Below, piece by piece: positions 54,211 to 64,000 of a stretch of DNA of 64,000 bases. Origin of the DNA: Morella rubra (lineage: Eukaryota; Streptophyta; Magnoliopsida; Fagales; Myricaceae); the NCBI GenBank assembly GCA_003952965.2, contig CM025849.1, positions 34,373,484-34,437,483 of the forward strand, written 5' to 3'. The notes under the pieces are model-generated. The model saw only the letters and a list, made by a program, of their open reading frames with translations, did no database searches and was not told the DNA's origin. Both the position numbers and the translations under genes were made by a program. Within the stretch, counting starts at the first letter, position 1, and each line of letters opens with the position of its first letter.

Positions 54211-54963
54211 ATATCATTAAGACTATGAGTATAATAAAGAATTTACGAGGATATAACCTAATATGGGCCCTACTTAGATGAAATTCCAGTTCAATGATTA
54301 GGATACGCACAGTCCAATCTCTCAATAGATTTATGTGTGTGATTGTCACTCTCAAGGCTTGGATCCACGTCTATTACAGCAAACTACAGCCCCTACCACA
54401 ACTAAAGAATCTGAAAAGCGAAAAAAAAGGCCAATTAGTGGCATTCGAGAGGTTACATGCCGTAGAGTCGCAATTAATTATCATTTGCAGTGCTTCAACT
54501 TACTGTTTTCCTTCGACTTCAAATGACGTCTACAAAATTTGAAGTCCGGAAATAGTAGAGGAACTCACATTACTGCACAAAAATATCTCCTGGTTAATTA
54601 AATGGACAGTCGTCTGTTCTTGTATTTTTGGAAGGAGGAGTTTTCCTGCATACAAGTATTTGTGCTACGAGGTTGTATTCATGCTACAATATGACAAACA
54701 GTTGATTATATGTGTTTACTGCTTCTCATATGGTCTAATTAGTGATATCGGCTGCAATCAACCATCAGACCAGTACCACTAATTAATCATAGGATGAAGG
54801 ATTAATGAATTGTAAAAATAAATCACTGTAGGGGTATCGAAGTTTTACAACCTATGCATTTATGAAGGGAAGTTAATGCCGATAGCTTCGTTACTTCATA
54901 TGACGTGTAGAGTAGCAAGCTAAGGCGGAGGCAAGGAAGAGAGAGTGAGTCCTGCTTACTTAC

Positions 54964-55274
54964 CCATGAAGCCGTTGATGATGTTGACGGAGGGTGTCAC
55001 CCAGGCCAACAGCATCTAAGGCCTTCCAAGCATTTGCCCATGTTGTTAAGGCAAATCCTGTGTTCCTCAAGCTACCCGACGATTCCAACACTAAACTTCG
55101 AATGCCCTGCCTGCAAAATGCATTTGTTGTTTAGAGTCTACAAATGATCTTTCACGTCCATTGACTTGCAATACTTCTGGATAATAAGGGAGAAGGGTAC
55201 CTATGGAGTCCTAAGGATGTTATAAGGCCAGCAATTCCAGCTCCCACGATCACTATATCTTCCACCACTTCCAT
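54964..55274 (-). pseudogene. FAD monooxygenase exons 1-2 only, copy B
   Basis: Exon 1 (55201-55274) reads MEVVEDIVIVGAGIAGLI. Exon 2 (54964-55110) reads RSLVLESSGSLRNTGFALTT and ALDAVGLGDTLRQ. Splice sites are intact, but nothing of exons 3 onward lies downstream; the duplication boundary at 54211 cuts the gene in its second intron. NTGFA and DAVGL here look closer to what I would expect of the family than NTRFA and DGVGL in copy A. A hAT insertion separates the start from its former upstream DNA. Confidence 0.85.
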
Positions 55275-55489
55275 GGTATTTTGGCTCTCGATCTTTTTCT
55301 GAGAGAAAGAGGATACGGTTATATTGATCACACATAGTGGCGTATCTAGGATATAAAATGAGGAGGGTCGAATATCTAAGGCAAAATTACTAAAAAAAAA
55401 TTTCCACGTAATGTAAAAAGTGTCTTAAAATTACAATATCGCAAATTAAGAACTTAAAACATTAAAAATAATGAAATACACTTACTAAA

Positions 55490-57939
55490 CTATTTGCTAA
55501 TACTGAGAGATGGTAATTGAATCCTACGGGCCTTCATCTTCTGAAAACGTTGTAAAATGACTTCGTTCTCAATAGTGTCAAAAATTTCTCTCTCAATGTA
55601 TACTACCATGCTATCATTCATCCATTCATCTCCCATCCTATTCCGCAAATCAGTCTTAATAATCTTCATCGCAGAAAACACTCTCTCAACGGTTGTTGTC
55701 GCAACTGGTAAGACCAATGCTAACTCAATAAGACGATAAACCAATGGAAATAGAATATTCTTTCCATCTCAACCATCTTCATAGCAAGACCTCCAATATC
55801 TTGAATCTAGAAAAATCATCATTTTCTAACATCTTGAATGTAGGTCTGAAGCTGATCTCTAAGTAGTATAAGTTCAATTGCTGAGAAATCATCTGATAAA
55901 ATTGAGCAAGACGATATAACTTAGTATGATCAAATGCTGAGAATGAGTTCCTTGGATCAAGACATGCTATGCAAAGAAGTAGTTCCGTATTTGCTTCTTG
56001 AAACGATTATCCATCTCCTGAGAAATCAAATCAATAACTTGGCAAAACACTTCCACACGAAAATGATGCAAATAAGTAATTGTTTGCCCTCCACGCCTTA
56101 CGAGTTGGTACAATATCTTCCATATTGGGCACAACGATGGCATTAGTCTCACAAAAAGTTTTCACTTCTTCCAAAAATTCATCCCATTTCATCTCCCTCA
56201 AATCTTGCAACCGTGTCTTCACAACTCTTACCACATAGCATTAACAATGTCTTGATCTTTTCGTTGTAATGCCAATGACAATTCACTAGTAATTCCCATT
56301 ATATTCCTCAACAAATGCATAGTGAATACAAACTCAAAGGTTTCCATCTTATCCATTAAACTCATAGCCATGGATCTTTGATCTGAGAGAGTACCATCCT
56401 CTTTTATGCCTTCAAGCACTTCCAATACTGATGACCACATACTGAAGAGACGGAGTATTGTTATGTGGTGTGAACCCCAACGAGTATCACCTACAATATT
56501 ATGGGAATTAAAAACTATAAACAAAGAAAAAAAAACTAAATAGTCTAAAGTATTATAATGAGATATAGTAAGCAATAGTATCACCTGGTCGTGCGAGACT
56601 GGTTTCTTGATTTTTGCCCCTTCCACTAGAAATTCTCCATTCTCTAACTGCTCCACTATCTTCTCATGTTGATTTGCCGAAGAATATCTTTCCTTTTACA
56701 AGAAGCTCCACCATATTCACAATCTAAAATATTTAAAAAAATCACCAACTTGTAAATTATTCTTTGCAATAGCCACAATAGCCATTTGAAGTTGGTGAGC
56801 AAAACAATGGATATAGAAAGCAGAACGATTCTCACTCAAAATGAGCGACTTCAATCCATTGAACTCGCCTCGCATGTTTGATGCCCCATCATACCTTGAC
56901 CTCTCAATCTGGATATTGATAACCGTGTCTTGCAAACAATTTGTCTATAGCAGTTTTTAAAGATTGTGAGCATGTGTCAGTAACATGTTCCACACCAAGA
57001 AACCTTTCAATCACCTGTCCACTTTTATTCACATATCTCAAAACCACTGCCATTTGCTCCTTCACTGAATATCTCGAGACTCATCAACCATAAAAGAAAA
57101 AAATTCATCCCCAATGTCTTTAATAATAGCAAGTGTGGTCAACACTGCACAAGCATTCACCATTTCCTTCTGAATAGTTGGAGAAGTCATTTGGTTGTTT
57201 CCAGGAGCATTAGAGTTAATTGTCTTAGCAACCTTTTTTTTTACGTAAGCTGTACCATTTCAAAAGCTCAAGAAAATTGCCCTTCCTCAATGAACTCTCG
57301 ACTCGTCATGACCACGAAAAGTAATCTTTGCCCCAAAAGAAAACGAATGCAATCTAAAACTGCTGTTAATCGAATGCGATAAGCATTCTCTTGCTCGTGC
57401 TCATGTGCGGATAATATGTGTGAGACACTTTGCCGCTGATTCATGAGTGTTTCACATTTTTGTCTAGCTTCATTGTGAGCACTATCATGTCTTCCAACAT
57501 GTTCATTAAATCTCCCCAGCGCCTTTTTCCAATTATCAAATCCCTTAGATATAAACACATCTCCCTGGATTGTGCTCCTTTAGGTTGCCTAAATAGATAA
57601 CACCACAAACAATAAGTTGCATCCTCTGATACGCTATATTCCAACCATAATCTTTAACCATACCTCCCTAAAACCCCATTCCTTCCCAAATTTCTTCTTG
57701 GGAAAAACATGGCCACGAGGTTGAAAAGCACCTTTGGTCAAGTACTCTCTACGGACTTGATCCTGAATCCTAGCATCATACGAGTCAATAGATTTACGCA
57801 ACCCTGGGTCAAAAATAATATCATCCGAACTCAACAAAGGGCGAGGTCTTTTCGAACTAGAATCCTTAGAAGTGGTAGCCACATTAGGAGTATTAGACGA
57901 CTCCATACTTCGTGACTTTTTTATCAAAAATCGCTCCAT
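55490..57939 (-). pseudogene. hAT transposase, TTF-type zinc finger family, frameshifted
   Basis: ATG at 57939 (MERFLIKKSRSMESSNTPNV). It continues with RPLLSSDDIIFDPGLRKSI, a TTF-type zinc-finger region (SEDATYCLWCYLFRQPKG), the segment FDNWKKALGRFNEHVGRHDS, a DUF4371-like part, the catalytic-core motif YDGASNMRGEFNGLKSLI with FYIHCFAHQLQMA, RPGDTRWGSHH, and the C-terminal hAT dimerisation region (LALVLPVATTTVERVFSAMK, then RNRMGDEWMNDSMVVYIERE). A 94-bp intron (56491-56584, GT-AG) sits inside RPGDTRWGSHH. Frame breaks near 57650, 57450-57560, 57200, 56930, 56700 and 56200-55750 make this copy inactive as read. Family: zinc finger MYM-type/TTF-like hAT proteins of plants. Confidence 0.85.
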
Positions 57940-58880
57940 TATCTAAAAAAAACATAACAAAATCTAGTTACCCTAAATGGCTAAATTGAAAAATTATATT
58001 AAACTAAATAATAATAAAAAGATAGGAGAAATAGCATCAGCATTTCTGAAATAATAAAAAACTTGATGCACTATGCTTTAGGAGTACCATTTTGAAATAA
58101 TAGCAAAATTCCTAAATAATAGCACTACAAATAATAGCATCAAGCTTTTTATTAAACAAATATTCCTAAATAATAGAGCATACTCCTATGCATCAGTATT
58201 AATACTTCTCAACTTTCTCAATTCTTCTCAAACAGATATTCATACTCTATTCGGCTATTCTTTAATGTTTTGAAACCCTAAATGGCTTAATTGAAAAATT
58301 AAATTAAATTAAACTAAATACTAAATAGTCTAAAATCTAAATTGCCGATCAATTTTCACATACCTGGAGGCTGGAGTGGAAAGGGCCGTGAGGGAGAGGC
58401 TGAGGCAGTCACTGGTCACTGGTCAGGCAGTCGGCAGAGGCCAGGGAGTTCCGGTGGCTGGTGGACCGGTGGTGCTGGCCGGTGGCGGCACCTGCAGAGG
58501 CGGCTGGCGAGTGTGAGATTAGTGGGAATAAAAAAAAAAAACAAGAGAATGAGAGAGATGGTGGCCCGTGGGCACTGGGCAGTGGGCTTACTTGGGTTGG
58601 GCGGCGTCGGGCGGGGCAATGGCAGTGGCAGGCGGCAATAGTGAGTGAGTGAGAGGCGTGAGCCGTGAGGGCTGAGGCTCGAGGGAGAGCCAGAGACTGG
58701 AGTTTCGAACTCTGGGTTGGGCGGCGTCGGCAGTCTGTCGGGGATGGAGGGTGGCGCCAGGAGGGGAAATGGCAGCGGCAGCAGTGAGTGAGAGAGGCAG
58801 AGAGCATCGTGAGGGCTGAGGCCTGAGTGTGAGGGAGAGCCGAAGTTTCAGAGAGTGTGAGAGAGAGAGAGAGGCCTGGG
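57940..58880. other. hAT 5' non-coding region, AT-rich then GC-rich
   Basis: 58010-58340 is AT-rich with repeated aataatagca words. 58360-58880 abruptly turns G-rich, with repeated gttgggcggcgtcgg (58595 and 58716), gagtgag and gagggctgag words. It is probably the transposase promoter/leader or captured host DNA. Open frames here on both strands are by-products of the composition. Confidence 0.5.
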
Positions 58881-58892
58881 ATTTTTTTTTTT

Positions 58893-58946
58893 CAAAATCA
58901 AAGGGTGAAACGGCGCCGTTTGCGCCGTTTCACCCTTTGAATTTGA
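58893..58946. repeat. Perfect-stem inverted repeat in hAT end
   Basis: Arms of about 25 bp (caaagggtgaaacggcg and cgccgtttcaccctttg, plus flanking bases with one mismatch) surround a short loop. This makes a very stable hairpin. Confidence 0.8.
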
Positions 58947-58961
58947 AAAAAAAAATATAAT

Positions 58962-59067
58962 GAAGCAGGCCTAGGCCAGGGGGTAGGCCTGCTTCTTTTT
59001 ATATATATTATATAATATATATATATAAATCAAAGCAGGCCTGGGCTAGTGGGGGTAGGCCTGCTTC
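58962..59067. repeat. Two subterminal palindromic repeats of hAT element
   Basis: GAAGCAGGCCT at 58962-58972 pairs with AGGCCTGCTTC at 58985-58995. The unit recurs at 59032-59067 with AAAGCAGGCCT and AGGCCTGCTT. (TA)n-rich spacers follow each. They lie 70-175 bp from the right terminus, where hAT transposases usually bind subterminal motifs. Confidence 0.7.
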
Positions 59068-60991
59068 TTTATATATTATATATATAATATATATATATAT
59101 CCAGCCACCCCCACTCGCCCCCCTGCCTCCGCTTCTGATCACACACGAAGCCAAGCCCTGGGCAGTGTGAATGGAAAGGGAATCCCGCGTCACATGTAAG
59201 TCTTCGTTTCTCTATTTTTCCGTATTGAAGAATGACTGAGAAACGGGGAAGTCTTTGGTCTGCACATAGTCATGATACAGTACTAGTCTTTTTTATTTTC
59301 CTCCAGATGCGTGTTTGAACATCGAAATTTGAATTTACTTTCTTGTCAGGGGGACGGAGCTTAACTCTTAAAATTCCCCCAATGCTCTCTGAGATTCGCT
59401 ATTATGGATAGCCATTTATCTTGTCTATTCTCTACTTTTTTTTTTTTATTATTATTTTTATTATTATTTAAGGTGAATGAGTCTCACAATATTATATTTT
59501 TCTTTTAAAGAGTAACCGTCAAATTAAAAGTCTTTGGTTTGCACGCGATGACATCAATAGTACCGGATATCATACCATGATTTTTGACAAACTAAAATTT
59601 TGTCATCATTACACAAATTTCTATCGCCTTACCTTTTTACTAATTTTCATAAACTTTTTTACTTTTTTACTAACTTTTTCACTCCCATATCAAATTTTAA
59701 CTACCCTAAAATTTGGACAAAATTTATTTTCAAATTTTAATCTTTCTTTTAAAAAATAAAAAAATAATATATTTATTTTTTTTTTCTTTTAAGGAATGAC
59801 TGTCAAAATTATATTATATTTTTGGAGGAAATACTTTTTTTCACCGTGAGAGTGGTAGTCCATATTTTTTTTTTGGGGTGAACTCAATTTAGTTTGGGAT
59901 CTGAAAATCTAAGCACTCAAGAGCAGGTGCACAAACAGGACATCTTCGGATCTAACTTTCACTTTAAAACCAACTGCAATTTTGTGGGACTATAGTGATG
60001 GTCCTACGTTTCTGGGTAGTAACTATGGATCTTGGACATTTTGCAGCAGAGGAAGTTTTTTTTTTTTTTTTTAAAAAAAATTGACTTTCACCCCTTTCAA
60101 AAATGATTACGCCTTTTAGATTTAGATTCGTAATAGAACCACGATAGAATGCTAATATCGGATATGGCCTGATATGGGTGTCTTCGGACCTCCTATGTCT
60201 TTTCTCCCAATAGAAAACGCTACTTGGCATATTTAAACATGTGTCAACCCCACTCATTTAGTGACACGAGTCCACTAAGCCAATTGGACATGCCCAATCC
60301 CAAATCCCCATCTGTATTCACAATTCTTTTGTTGAAGACCTAGAGCTTAGTTCACATGGTTTCTGCTACTTCATTTTTATTGTATGTGCAGATTGAGAGG
60401 AAGTAACAACCGAACGAGTAGCTGTGGAGTGGTGCCTCTCCTGTGTGTGGATGCGCCCTTCAAGCCCACTTGAAAACTTTGCTAACGGATGCAAACCAAG
60501 GTACTCAGCCGGCTCGATCAGGTCGAGCTCCCTATTTGTTGAATGTCCTCCTATCTGACTGACTGTTCAAGTACGTTGGTTTGAGATCTAGCTATCTGCT
60601 AACTTAGCCTTTTGACCTTTCAAGAAATTACCGGGACCTATCATGTCTCCGCTAATTGGAGATTACAAAGAACAAAAACTGAATACCAGCAGCATTAATG
60701 CCCCCAAACCAGTATCACATATTGTCGTTTCATTTCAAAGTCAGTGGGTGGAGGCTTTGGGACACCCCTCCAGTGTATAGAGCAATGTGGAATTTGCATT
60801 GAAAAGGGAAAAAGAAAAAGTAGGACATGAGGGCAAAAATTTCAGCTTGACTTGCTTTTCCCTGATATGAAGTTTAAAATAGACAAACAGAAATTACAGA
60901 AGCTTGAAGTAGTGATACTGAATGTCATATGCAAAAACCATAAGAGAACTCCCAAATATAACATTTACATAGAAACTCATAATCTAAGGCT

Positions 60992-61290
60992 CCCCACATA
61001 AAGGATGTTATAGATTCTCCAGTCGGTCCTCCTTGGAAAATTCTTGAGCGCATCTATCACGTTCTGAAAGTCTTCCTCCAAAATTATATTCCTGTGTCCT
61101 GTCTAGTTGCTTCCATTGCTCCCAGTCTTGCTCCTTCTGGTTCTCCTTTAGTTGGATCAGTGTTTGATATTTTTTCTACTGCTGCATGCAACACATCACC
61201 ATTGAAATTGAATTCTTTACAACTCCTGCCATTGCCGAGTAGTCATCACTTGGTGCTGCATCGACATGTAATTTAATCAATTGGGGCGGT
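60992..61290 (-). pseudogene. RNase H-like domain fragment, copy B (frameshifted)
   Basis: Same as the fragment at 41632-41930, including the frame-breaking insertion. It is the diverged homologue of the open version in copy C. Confidence 0.75.
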
Positions 61291-61618
61291 GGTGCTCTTC
61301 ATGATGTGGGTTGAGCTTCCTCAGCTTTCTTCTTCCAAGCGTCCACATGCACCCTGCTACTTCTGCTGACCTTCCTTGCTACTTTTGGTGCCCCCTCTTT
61401 CACTCCTTTATGCACCAACACATCCTTTTTATCTGTTACAATAAAAAGGAAATATGATTTTCATGATAAGGTGCTTCTACGACCCACTTGCCCCACCTTC
61501 TGCATTCTACTAAACAAAAGTAAATAAAACCATGTGGAGAGAAAACATAGGCACCGGCCCATTATAAAAGGCCTACTACTTTGCTCTGGTTTGCACCATC
61601 CTCACTCGACAGCCCAAA

Positions 61619-61981
61619 ATGTCTCCCAAGTACTTGCTGCTATTGCTCCTTGCAGTGGTGCTTCTCGCCACTCACTCTCTCGCTGATCACCACAGACCTC
61701 CCTATGGCCATGGAACACCGCACTGACCTCCTTCTGCAGTGGAGTCCTCCGTGGAAGAGAAGGCAACTATCGTGGATGGCAAAGGCTACAAGAGGGACAC
61801 AAAGCCACCCCGGAAACACAGGCCACCAACCAATACTCTTGATGAATCCCTTGACGGAAAGAAGCCATACCCAGAACACAAGCCACCACATCACCCAGGA
61901 CACCCTCCAGTAGAGGAGGCTAAAGCCTACCACAAGCCACCAGTGTACAAGCCACCCCACAAACCGCCAACATCCACTTGA
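61619..61981 (+). pseudogene. Proline-rich secreted protein, copy B (single internal stop)
   Basis: Same gene as at 42258-42619 but 363 bp, with the frame kept throughout: 121 codons including the final TGA. The only lesion is TGA at codon 36, after signal peptide and ADHHRPPYGHGTPH. The next residues are PPSAVESSVEEKATIVDGK. The context (H-stop-PPS) suggests a CGA to TGA transition of an Arg codon, giving HRPPS as in the preceding HRPPY. TATA box at 61563-61570. Short, Pro/Lys/His-rich, no membrane segment beyond the signal peptide, probably apoplastic. The stop is shared with copy A, so it predates the duplication unless it was spread by conversion. Confidence 0.8.
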
Positions 61982-62565
61982 ATGCTTTGGAGTGCTTAGA
62001 CTGCTATAATAATATATATATGTCGTAATAAAAGCTGCTACTCGTATCGTCCTGGCATATGTCAGTTGCTGCTATGTTCATGCCAATGTACTCATTGTAT
62101 TGCATGCCCGTACCTCCTTGTAGCTTATATAAGCATGGATGGACATGCTGCACTTAATTAGTACATTTCCTTGTCGCCTATATGGCATGTTATCTATGCG
62201 TAGGGTTAGTAGTTTCTTCCATGCATGTAAGTTAATTTCAATGTGATCCTTGGTTTTCTTCTATGGTAGTAGCAACTTAATTATAATAATACGACCAACC
62301 CTACTCCAAAGGAAACAGTCAACGGGACGTTCATTGATGGTACAAAGAGTAACAAATTTACGTCACATGCATTTTACACCTCCCAATTTGAGATTTGGCA
62401 AGAAGAAAAAAAAGAATAGCATGAGTGCATGACGTTTGGACTCCAGTTAGGTAATTAATTGATAAAAGACTGGTGTAAAGAAAATTGAAGTACATGATAC
62501 ATGGAATCTCAGATCGAGAAGTAAAAAAAAAATCACTGAATAGCACGTAGCGCGTCGTATATATT

Positions 62566-64000
62566 CATCTGGAGGATGCATTGCTCTTTCTAGAAAGTAT
62601 GATAAGCCAACCTCCCTATTCTACCTGTATTCTAATTGTGCGAAATGAGTTGCATGCGGGCCAAGATATGTCAATCAGTACCCCTCGAGAACAGTTCGTT
62701 ACTCGTGGCTAGGAAAGCAATAACTCCATGTAAACCCCCTCCCAAAACAAAAAACCGATGGCTATTAGTGGACTACACTTTTTTAGCCTACACATTAATT
62801 AATTAAGACGTATCCAAGTACTTAATTAATATAATATTATATCAAAATAATGTTTACAAAGTGATCATATATGTACTTTCGTTTCTCTAAATCTTTCACA
62901 GAATTAGAATATTGGTGTCACCATTTGCTCCATAAAGCTGTTTCGGTTTGAGCAAGAAACTGTCGGACGACCATATTTTTCGCGGTCCAAAATTAGCAGA
63001 ATTTTTGGGTTGAGAGCAAAATTGATCCGACCCCATTAATGTTAATATAGTACTTACTCCTGTTTTGATCATCGTGGTGATCATATATAGGCCTTTCCAA
63101 GCATAAACAGATCATGATATTGACTGCGATTAAGATATAAACATGAGAAAAATCAAGGAGTAGATTTGAAGGACGGATTCACCTAAAATTTGCAACTTTA
63201 TGTCCCAATGGCATCTGTCACGGGTCACAATCCTAAGTGGGAAAAGAAGAAAAGCCGCATGCAGCTAATATCGCTCATTTTCTTCGGCCTAACCACAAAA
63301 AATGGGACACATACACTTTTATCACCAGTTGGACGTCCATCCCTGGCCAGCACAAAATCAAAAAGCTTTGCATGATCGTGATTCTGTGAGTTCAAAGCGA
63401 CAAACGCAGTGGCAGAAATAAGTCTGATTGAACCCAAAAATCAAGCAAAAATATTGATCAATTGGCCCGCCCAGACCACAAACCGAATCCAGCAGAACCA
63501 CATATATAATAACGACAACTGCTTCTAATCACCAACAGGCCCCAAGTCTGGTACGTAGTGTTTTAGTTTTTTTTTTTTCTTCCTCATCACTTACCATCTC
63601 GTCTTGATTCCTTAATTTACTAATATAATACGGCATTGTGTTCTATATAGAAAATGGTAGTAGTGATATGTGTAATCTTCTCTGTTTATTAAGAGGCTGA
63701 TAAACTCGTACTAAATTCATGTTTAATTTTCTTTTAAAATTAAATTGTTTAATTTGGTGAAAAAAGGACATCATATTTTAAATACTAGATCTACACTGTC
63801 AAATAATTAACTAGAATAGTATTAAATGATGCAAAATTCACAAATTTATTCATCTTCGAATAAGATGCATTCAAAATTTAGGTATCAAATTGAAAAATGA
63901 TATATACCATCGGAGCTACCACAGCTCATTAATATGAGAGTACTAGTTCGGCTGAATTTAGAAAGAAAAATGCATGACATGACATTAGGCAGGATAACAC
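62566..64000. other. Intergenic DNA, nothing recognised
   Basis: AT-rich DNA beyond the duplication boundary. Open frames at 62896-63084, 63190-63375 and 63225-63437 overlap on opposite strands and carry no motifs. Confidence 0.5.

Larger units (their letters stand above)
55335..59137 (-). mobile_element. hAT transposon, 3.8 kb, with 8-bp target duplication
   Basis: Flanked by ATCACACA at 55327-55334 and 59138-59145. Copy A of the host sequence has this octamer once, which proves the insertion. Left terminus TAGTGGCGTATCTAGG and the reverse complement of the right terminus CAGAAGCGGAGGCAGG are short imperfect inverted repeats of hAT style. It encodes one transposase on the minus strand. The right 200 bp carry hairpin-forming subterminal repeats. 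Confidence 0.92.
54211..62565. repeat. 4.54-kb duplicated block, copy B, split by a hAT element
   Basis: Left part 54211-55334 and right part 59138-62565 together match 38665-43206 base for base over long stretches. The hAT element (55335-59137) is inserted in the upstream region of the monooxygenase. The duplication starts within the intron between exons 2 and 3 of the monooxygenase, so exon 3 is not included. Confidence 0.9.

Noticed and set aside
58409-58807. 132-codon Ser/Pro/His-rich minus-strand frame in the hAT G-rich block
   Set aside because: Explained by low-complexity G-rich DNA; overlapping frames exist on both strands.

Overview
The window is nuclear DNA of a woody eudicot. Intron-rich plant gene families, Ty1-copia, TRIM, LINE, CACTA, hAT and MITE elements and low coding density all say plant. 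The protein flavour (an R13L1-type resistance gene, a cyanogenic-type GH1 beta-glucosidase, a CTF2A-type FAD monooxygenase) suggests Fagales, for example the walnut or birch group, but that is a low-confidence guess. I see no intact, clearly functional long gene. Nearly every recognisable coding region is broken by small indels.

Layout. 335-1259: tandem LTR-type repeats on the minus strand. 1308-3417: a heavily deleted beta-glucosidase (GH1) pseudogene carrying a TRIM-like element. 3440-4330: its 3' flank, repeated at 13886-14700. 5150-5700: a LINE 3' fragment (minus). 6386-9871: a 13-exon GH1 gene with complete exon order but about seven small frameshifts. 11480-11985: a second LINE fragment (minus). 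15937-16165: a long-TIR MITE. 16522-21600: a copia element with gag but no pol, and rearranged 3' LTR pieces. 21740-22300: short tandem units, one carrying a MITE. 22500-23600: an orphan copy of the GH1 upstream region. 23700-25900: a transposon-derived ORF flanked by GATCGATC-rich DNA. 26072-27071: a 1000-N assembly gap. 27072-33640: unrecognised G/T-rich sequence. 33640-37838: a CACTA (En/Spm) element whose right end lies inside exon 4 of a FAD monooxygenase gene.

37839-62565 is a set of duplications. A block of about 4.54 kb (FAD monooxygenase 5' exons on the minus strand, an RNase H-like fragment on the minus strand, a small proline-rich secreted protein on the plus strand) occurs at 38665-43206 and again at 54211-62565. 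The second copy is split by a 3.8-kb hAT transposon with a perfect 8-bp target duplication. A third, partial copy (43277-45547) starts directly after a hAT terminus. A CC-NB-LRR resistance gene (46909-50604, minus, many frameshifts) lies between the copies. 62566-64000 shows no recognisable gene.

Two readings explain the many frameshifts. One is true pseudogenisation. The other is residual base-level deletion errors in a long-read assembly, which is suggested by the indel-dominated differences between the near-identical duplicate blocks. This must be settled before any gene here is called dead.
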